A stretch of DNA of 7,912 bases from JAUVIB01 sp964424545 (lineage in GTDB: Bacteria > Calditrichota > Calditrichia > Calditrichales > Calditrichaceae), in contig CAYRJN010000176.1 in NCBI GenBank assembly GCA_964424545.1, positions 1-7,912 of the forward strand. The letters run 5' to 3'. The notes beneath the pieces are model-generated. The model was not told the origin of the DNA. It made no database searches and was given only the letters and a program-made list of their open reading frames with translations. Position numbers and translations under genes: made by a program. Position 1 is the first letter of the stretch, and each line of letters starts with the position of its first letter. Positions 6,501 to 7,912 of the stretch are shown in pieces.

Positions 6501-7912
6501 GTGAAATTTTTTCGCGTCCGTTGTGCCGTAAGAATAAACAATCTGATCGTCGCTGCCGTTAAAGGTTACGGTATTATTATAAAGGTTCGTTGTCCCCAAA
6601 TTGTACCAATTTTCGCCGACGGCAATATCATAGCTATTGGTTGCGTCAACATCAAGAACCGTACTTGCATAGATATAAAAACGTCCGCGGGCATTAATAT
6701 CGCCGTCCAACGTTTTTGTATTATAGTTAAAATAAATATTTCCATATTGTATTTGATCGCCGTCGGCATCACTTGTTGTAACGGTCTGCGCAAGATTGCC
6801 GTCATAAGTTACCGTGCTGTTTAAGGCCAAATTAACGGTTTCAAAACCCGTAGGAAAATTATTGGCGCCGCGCACATAAAGAGTAACGCCGGAGCTTAAA
6901 TTTAAGGTATTAGCGCCGCCGCTGCCGGTTAAACTATATGTTTGTAAATTCAAATAAGCGACTCCGGAATTAAGCGTCAAATTACCGCTAACCGAAATAT
7001 TCCCCGTTAAAACTTTTGCGCCGGTTCCGCTGAATACTAAATTCGGGAAAGTATCGCCGGAAGCGTTGGGATAAATATATTGGGTTCCGGCGCGATCAAA
7101 GGTGACCGTACCGCCGCCGCCGGTATTGGCAAATGTACCTCCTTGGTTGTTATCCCAATAAATTCCGACATTCATATCGTTGGAATTCAAATCAAACGTT
7201 ACCCCGTTAGCGATATAAACGGAGCCATTCACATCCAAGCTATTATTTGCCGTTTTTGTACCGCTATTGGTAAAATACAAATAACCGTATTCAATCGTAT
7301 TACCGCTGGCATCCTGCCCGACAACGCTTTGATTTCCCGCATAATTATAACGCACATAACTGGCTGCATCCAAGGAGAAACTTTCGAAATTTGAAGGAAA
7401 ATTCGAAGCGCCCTCGACATATAAATTTGTTCCCGAGGCCGTGTTAAAATTATTTGCGCTGCCCGTTCCGTCAACAGTATAGGTATTTAAATCAAGCGCT
7501 CCCGCATTCAGCCACAGGCTGCCGTTAACATTAAAGCTAACATTTACCGCTTTTGTGCCGCCGTTTTCAAAGGTAATATTATTAAAAGTAGTCGTTGAAC
7601 TTCCGTTGATAGACTGATTAAGGCCGTTAAACACCACATTGCCGCTGCCGGCCGTAAAGGAGCCGTTATTAGTCCAATTACCATAAATCGTTAAACCGTA
7701 ATTATTACTGCTTACATCCAACGTCGCGCCGCTGTTAATCGTTAAATTATGAGCAATACTAAGAGCGCTTTTTAACGTATCCGTGGCGGAATTAATAACC
7801 AAATTATAAAAATCCTCGCTACCGCTTCCTTTAATCGTAGCGTCCGTTCCGGAAATAGTTACCGTTCCCGATTGATATGTAAATGAAGCGGTATCCGCTT
7901 TTAACCAGTTTC
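522..7912 (-). CDS. Giant type IX-secreted beta-solenoid surface protein, N-terminus beyond window
   Basis: The reading frame is open from the right edge to a TAA at 522-524, followed directly by a second in-frame TAA at 519-521; 2462 complete codons are visible. A TTG at 7800-7802 can be read as a start, but the same repeat pattern (NWLKADTASFTYQSGTVTISG-type sequence) continues upstream of it to the edge, so the gene is 5'-truncated by the window and its signal peptide is not seen. The layout is: repeat array A 1-743, cap A 744-934, head B 941-1030, array B 1031-1518, cap B 1519-1698, head C 1705-1796, array C 1797-1943, cap C 1944-2126, tail domain 2127-2267, FnIII-like domain 2268-2366, sorting domain 2367-2462. 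The composition is rich in Asn, Gly, Ser and Thr, with only five Cys. No catalytic motif was recognised. The sorting domain implies export across the outer membrane; a role in adhesion, matrix or cell-surface structure is inference from the solenoid architecture. It ends in its own terminator, so it is the last or only gene of its transcript. Confidence 0.93.
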   Translation of the reverse strand, partial: NWLKADTASFTYQSGTVTISGTDATIKGSGSEDFYNLVINSATDTLKSALSIAHNLTINSGATLDVSSNNYGLTIYGNWTNNGSFTAGSGNVVFNGLNQSINGSSTTTFNNITFENGGTKAVNVSFNVNGSLWLNAGALDLNTYTVDGTGSANNFNTASGTNLYVEGASNFPSNFESFSLDAASYVRYNYAGNQSVVGQDASGNTIEYGYLYFTNSGTKTANNSLDVNGSVYIANGVTFDLNSNDMNVGIYWDNNQGGTFANTGGGGTVTFDRAGTQYIYPNASGDTFPNLVFSGTGAKVLTGNISVSGNLTLNSGVAYLNLQTYSLTGSGGANTLNLSSGVTLYVRGANNFPTGFETVNLALNSTVTYDGNLAQTVTTSDADGDQIQYGNIYFNYNTKTLDGDINARGRFYIYASTVLDVDATNSYDIAVGENWYNLGTTNLYNNTVTFNGSDDQIVYSYGTTDAKKFHNIVVNKPSDSYLRIYNYDVQVDSNVTVSSGILYNTRAITVSGNWSFGLSATMDARGTITFNGADQTISGNGTADFNDVNFNGSGTKTLASAIHVLDDITIGSGVTLDVSTNNYLLSINGDFTNSGSLEPRNGTVEFTGTATHYLYTNGTGSGKQFYDFKVNKTAGSLYLRGHLQVNHSLMLEGSVSGYFRPEAYNITVSGSWTNSGLYYVLGTNTVTLNGSSSDSIVTGFSIDDQGPNRFYNLVIDNPDTVNLADDIRVDNAYTQLQGYVKLNGNKFLFGAVNDDGDVFGITAANGNATFDIGAGGELRVRNGNNVDVSSSANTSAIRVVGEKNNKAIVTYNASTQYGFTVGSGGVIYARYYEFSYMDASGIVINGGQIAGAAPDTTEDFSNGVFSNGVYGGRYLQINNGQTMQIDSVDFSNSLGSSGYNVSKPNSSGAITFYNATGIYSGESYEDDPNGLITWVTNTTENTWTGAVSSNWHTAGNWSNNAVPTATDNVVIPNVTTDPLISTADAVCANMTIQSGGLVQLGNSKDISIAGNLEIYGTLSVYGADTVTVSGDYVNGGTLNAGTGTFVFNGVTQSLNSGGTTTTRQFNDIVITNNAAVTLASNNLQVNGNLTIDSGSSFDVSSSNRTVYIGGAWTNSGSFNYRSGTVYFNGGSAQTISGSGSNDFYNIQFSGDGAKTLSGTLDINGSMTINTGATVSGGSATVNLAIYFTNNGTFNGGTGTINMDRAGTQYIQGTTKPIFNNLTFSGSGAKVLNVNIDVNGTLNVQEGVAYLNVQTYTVNGSGSSDAFNLGSAVRLYVRGLNNFPSNFSTVTLASDSYVRYDGTLTQTVRTQGITYGYLEIYHQGTQPRRRVLENSDLTVNNQLYVYTGDTLDVTASNYNISVGGNFYNYGYLMANGSSVQNTVTMTGGSVQNLSAMGGGTGKEFYNLTINKSGNYCSFYSTDNVYINGNLTITAGELRANGSRHIYVSGNWTSSGTFDDATSTVHFKPLTASASRTIQSNGSEFQNVVFDGTTCTHTMSDNMAVMGNLTINSGNTFDLNGHTLNFGNGSDVLIVDGAMDVDAGAQLLLYNTASLTVRSGGSINVVGASGNIARVSRRSTTGSYSFEVQSGATISAQYYLFEYMNQNGIYINGATINTTNNFSNGTFTNGVTNGKFLAINNNTQSNIDTIKNVQFPSNPGGTSYNVYVTNSSSGHYVFEDASGSFEGDGFEYDPDNVVDWVYTTTTREWAGTVSSDWHTANNWSPQSVPSANENVIITTKGNLPVISNGDAVCRNITLNSGSLTLSGGNNLTVSGNFTVASGANFTVDSNADTLFLSGDWSNSGTYNHGNGMVVMQGSGVQNLSSGGTGSGKRFYDLRVNKGSSAQLSLTDNDLYVEHNLQIDSGILVSGNRSLYIVGNWYNNGGSFNYGTSTVNFVGSEDDTILTNGSSFYNLTINASGGNLRASDNVRVINDLLLTAGTLHTNGNEIAVGSASGDRIYIQGVLDIRGTDVVRVMGGSSGISVESGGQLTAIGTDANNLAVVTRYGSSGYYPIVFNSGSTLNAQYAKFAYTNASGVQIANGATINTTSKLRGCVFENGSENAYLHISNNQTLGTISDVIFGTTSTNPTNNIIYDGSGSVTFNNYKGTLGGARYENDNGSNPVGNVRWTFNETQNISTGNTYTFGNDLTLTVNNAGTATAITVQLIDQRFGGYEAAYSRYYSITTTPATASGYDIDMTMYYADGANGSNNEIPNNGVDADSASIWVNTGSANLGPYRTSGSSSANSITYNGISANLAADWFPSNAQDEQSLPVTLTSFTAVPSDKGILISWETESEIENAYWVIKRAVDSEENEFEEIARLDGAGNKSSATSYEYLDATVDADTKYIYSLVSVAVDGRKVVEGTVEAQSLKPTKFELHQNYPNPFNGGTTIRFTLPVDSRVKITIYNILGQKVKVLADKDFKMGFHRIAWNGTNEMRSRVSSGMYIYVMESKNFRAVKKMMYLK
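525..812 (-). other. Type IX secretion C-terminal sorting domain (type A)
   Basis: Residues 2367-2462. FELHQNYPNPFN (794-759) begins the domain, then GGTTIRFTLP, VKITIYNILGQKVKVL, GFHRIAWNGTNE, VSSGMYIYVMES and the basic end AVKKMMYLK. This matches the Por-secretion-tail family by motif order and length (about 90 residues). GG replaces the PS usual after NPFN in many relatives, and MYIYVMES replaces the more common YFYRL-type strand. Known members direct passage through the outer membrane and are often removed by a sortase-like peptidase as the protein is attached to surface lipid. That this holds here is inferred. Confidence 0.92.
813..1109 (-). other. Fibronectin-III-like domain before the sorting signal
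   Basis: Residues 2268-2366. It starts SLPVTLTSFTAVPSDKGILI, then SWETESEIENAYWVIKRA, FEEIARLDGAGN, YEYLDATVDADTKYIYSLVSV and a closing VDGRKVVEG strand. The pattern 'LPV.LTSF.A....G..I.W.T.SE..N..F.I.R' is common in type IX-secreted proteins, where the domain commonly precedes the C-terminal signal. It is probably a rigid spacer. Confidence 0.85.
1110..1532 (-). other. Tail domain between solenoid and FnIII-like domain
   Basis: Residues 2127-2267. It has no solenoid repeat. The sequence runs ISTGNTYTFGNDLTLTVNN, ATAITVQLIDQRFGGYE, YYSITTTPATASGYDIDMTM, a linker rich in Asn and Gly (ADGANGSNNEIPNNG), SASIWVNTG and NGISANLAADWF. The alternation of hydrophobic strands suggests a beta-sandwich, and similar segments often sit before the FnIII-sorting pair in secreted FCB proteins. 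No specific family is claimed. Confidence 0.6.
1533..2081 (-). repeat. Module-ending cap C (183 residues)
   Basis: Residues 1944-2126. The order is again that of caps A and B: GNEIAVGS; GGSSGISVESGGQL; YPIVFNSGSTLNAQYAKFAY; TNASGVQIANGATI; LRGCVFENG; YLHISNNQT; GSVTFNNYKGTL; YENDNGSNPVGNVRW. Unlike A and B, the closing Trp is followed by the tail domain rather than by another W.G head. Confidence 0.82.
2082..2522 (-). repeat. Repeat array C: two beta-solenoid units
   Basis: Units at residues 1797-1876 (DWSNSGTYNHGNG...) and 1877-1943 (NWYNNGGSFNYGTSTVNF...). The first contains GTGSGKRFYDLRVNK, close to GTGSGKQFYDFKVNK in array A unit 6 and GTGKEFYNLTINK in array B unit 4. This points to duplication of a particular unit subtype across modules. 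The array is much shorter than A or B. Confidence 0.83.
2523..2798 (-). other. Module C head with W.G.VSS.WHTA.NW signature
   Basis: Residues 1705-1796 (92 residues). It opens REWAGTVSSDWHTANNWS, then QSVPSANENVIIT, LPVISNGDAVCRNITLNSG, and VSGNFTVASGANFTV. It aligns with the module B head without obvious gaps in its first 40 residues, including the single Cys of the DAVC motif. Confidence 0.85.
2817..3356 (-). repeat. Module-ending cap B (180 residues)
   Basis: Residues 1519-1698, following the five units of module B. The motif order matches cap A: GHTLNFGNG; ASLTVRSGGSI; YSFEVQSGATISAQYYLFEY; MNQNGIYINGATI; FSNGTFTNGV; FLAINNNTQ; GHYVFEDASGSF; FEYDPDNVVDW. A six-residue Thr-rich linker (VYTTTT) joins it to the head of module C. 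Confidence 0.83.
3357..4820 (-). repeat. Repeat array B: five beta-solenoid units
   Basis: Units at residues 1031-1110, 1111-1185, 1186-1363, 1364-1448 and 1449-1518, opening DYVNGGTL, AWTNSGSF, YFTNNGTF, NFYNYGYL and NWTSSGTF. Unit 3 is expanded. The second half of each carries the VNGNLTI.SG..FDV element that pairs the array with A and C. Unit 5 is short (70 residues) and leads straight into cap B, as the last units of A and C do with their caps. Confidence 0.84.
3822..4355 (-). repeat. Expanded repeat unit, copy 3 (178 residues)
   Basis: Residues 1186-1363, the third unit of module B. It opens with YFTNNGTFNGGTG and holds DRAGTQYIQG, FSGSGAKVL, GVAYLNVQTYTVNGSGS, LYVRGLNNFPSNF (4091-4053), SYVRYDGTLTQTV and ITYGYLEIY. 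A basic stretch, QPRRRVLEN, follows the last strand; such a run of Arg is unusual in this protein. Confidence 0.85.
4821..5090 (-). other. Module B head with W.G.VSS.WHTA.NW signature
   Basis: Residues 941-1030 (90 residues). It opens NTWTGAVSSNWHTAGNWS, then NAVPTATDNVVIP, a short strand with PLIS, and DAVCANMTIQSG. It then enters ordinary strands (ISIAGNLEIYGTL). This 'W.G...S.W....NW...VP...D.V.I' motif recurs at the start of beta-helical domains in many secreted FCB proteins. The matching head at 2523-2798 shows that it marks module starts here. Confidence 0.85.
5109..5681 (-). repeat. Module-ending cap A (191 residues)
   Basis: Residues 744-934. It departs from the 67-85-residue unit pattern but aligns with caps B and C. 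Shared motifs in order are GNKFLFG; GGELRV; YGFTVGSGGVIYARYYEFSY; MDASGIVINGG; FSNGVFSNGV; YLQINN.QT; SGAITFYNATG; and a closing SYEDDPNGLITW. The YARYYEFSYMDASGI step resembles the polymorphic beta-helix style in which an aromatic strand ends a domain. Its function is unknown; a capping or domain-spacing role is inferred. Confidence 0.82.
6612..7160 (-). repeat. Expanded repeat unit, copy 2 (183 residues)
   Basis: Residues 251-433. It opens with YWDNNQGGTF and has FDRAGTQYIYP, FSGTGAKVL, GVAYLNLQTYSLTGSGG, LYVRGANNFPTGF (6881-6843), TVTYDGNLAQTV and IQYGNIYF. Much of this order and wording recurs in the expanded unit of module B (DRAGTQYI, FSGSGAKVL, EGVAYLNVQTYTVNGSGS). That makes the two closest to each other, although they lie in different modules. 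Confidence 0.85.
7161..7679 (-). repeat. Expanded repeat unit, copy 1 (173 residues)
   Basis: Residues 78-250. The unit begins like a standard one (NWTNNGSF, then VVFNG and FNNITF). After the VNGSLWLNAG strand it carries about 100 extra residues before the second VNG.VYI.NG element. The insertion contains LDLNTYTVDGTGS, the signature LYVEGASNFPSNF (7424-7386), SYVRYNYAG..QSV and IEYGYLYF..SGTK. Two other expanded units share this order of motifs. Confidence 0.82.

Larger units (their letters stand above)
5682..7912 (-). repeat. Repeat array A: seven beta-solenoid units
   Basis: Seven tandem protein-level units at residues 1-77, 78-250, 251-433, 434-512, 513-589, 590-670 and 671-743. Each opens with an aromatic-N/T-N-G motif (NWLKAD, NWTNNG, YWDNNQG, NWYNLG, NWSFGL, DFTNSG, SWTNSG). 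A .GTVTFNG..Q.I strand, a FYNL/FNNI strand and a VNG.LTI.SG.TLDV stretch follow. Units 2 and 3 are expanded and are listed separately. The unit at the edge is cut by the window or begins there. The short Gly/Asn-turned strands at regular spacing suggest a right-handed beta-helix or similar solenoid; this is inference from pattern, not from a structure. Confidence 0.85.

Noticed and set aside
6501..6824. Plus-strand open frame of 107 codons, with similar ones at 7080-7394 and 2539-2814
   Set aside because: All are antisense shadows of the repeat-encoding frame. Their Ile/Val-rich content is what the reverse complement of the repeat codons gives, and none has a ribosome-binding site.
525..7912. 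DNA-level tandem repeats that might be a CRISPR array or recombination array
   Set aside because: The repetition is at the protein level. Corresponding DNA segments share only short identical stretches (such as GGAAAATTATTG), with no uniform repeat-spacer periodicity.

Overview
The window holds the 3' part of one very large gene on the minus strand, open from the right edge (7912) to its stop at 522-524, then a strong intrinsic terminator and about 465 bp of AT-rich non-coding DNA at the left end. The visible product is 2462 residues without a frame break. Its true start and any signal peptide lie beyond the right edge. Residue numbers in this annotation count from the first complete codon at the right edge (7910-7908).

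The C-terminus carries a type IX secretion (Por-type, type A) sorting domain with the motif NYPNPFN, followed by IYNILGQKV and a KKMMYLK end. A fibronectin-III-like domain of the 'LPVTLTSFTA...ISWETESE' kind precedes it. This pairing is typical of the FCB superphylum (Ignavibacteriota, Calditrichota, KSB1, Marinimicrobia and Bacteroidota relatives). The source is therefore most likely a Gram-negative FCB bacterium of moderate-to-low G+C. The window does not support a finer assignment.

The rest of the protein is a secreted or surface beta-solenoid built by internal duplication. It has three mega-modules. Module A (residues 1-934, start not seen) has seven rung-type units, module B (941-1698) five, and module C (1705-2126) two. 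The standard unit is 67-85 residues, with the pattern NW.N.G.F..G.GTVTFNG..Q.ISG....FYNL...SG.KTL...L.VNGNLTI.SG.TLDV. Three units (two in A, one in B) are more than twice as long and share an insertion with the signature LYVRG.NNFP..F. Each module ends in a homologous 180-191 residue cap. Modules B and C each open with a head marked W.G.VSS.WHTA.NWS. A beta-sandwich-like tail, the FnIII-like domain and the sorting domain follow.

The left end holds a compact imperfect inverted repeat (1-130) made of two oppositely oriented GATTCC-hairpin-GGAATGAC units, then unremarkable AT-rich spacer. No RNA gene, CRISPR array or insertion sequence was seen. I see no multi-gene system here. The unusual content is the architecture of this single giant protein.
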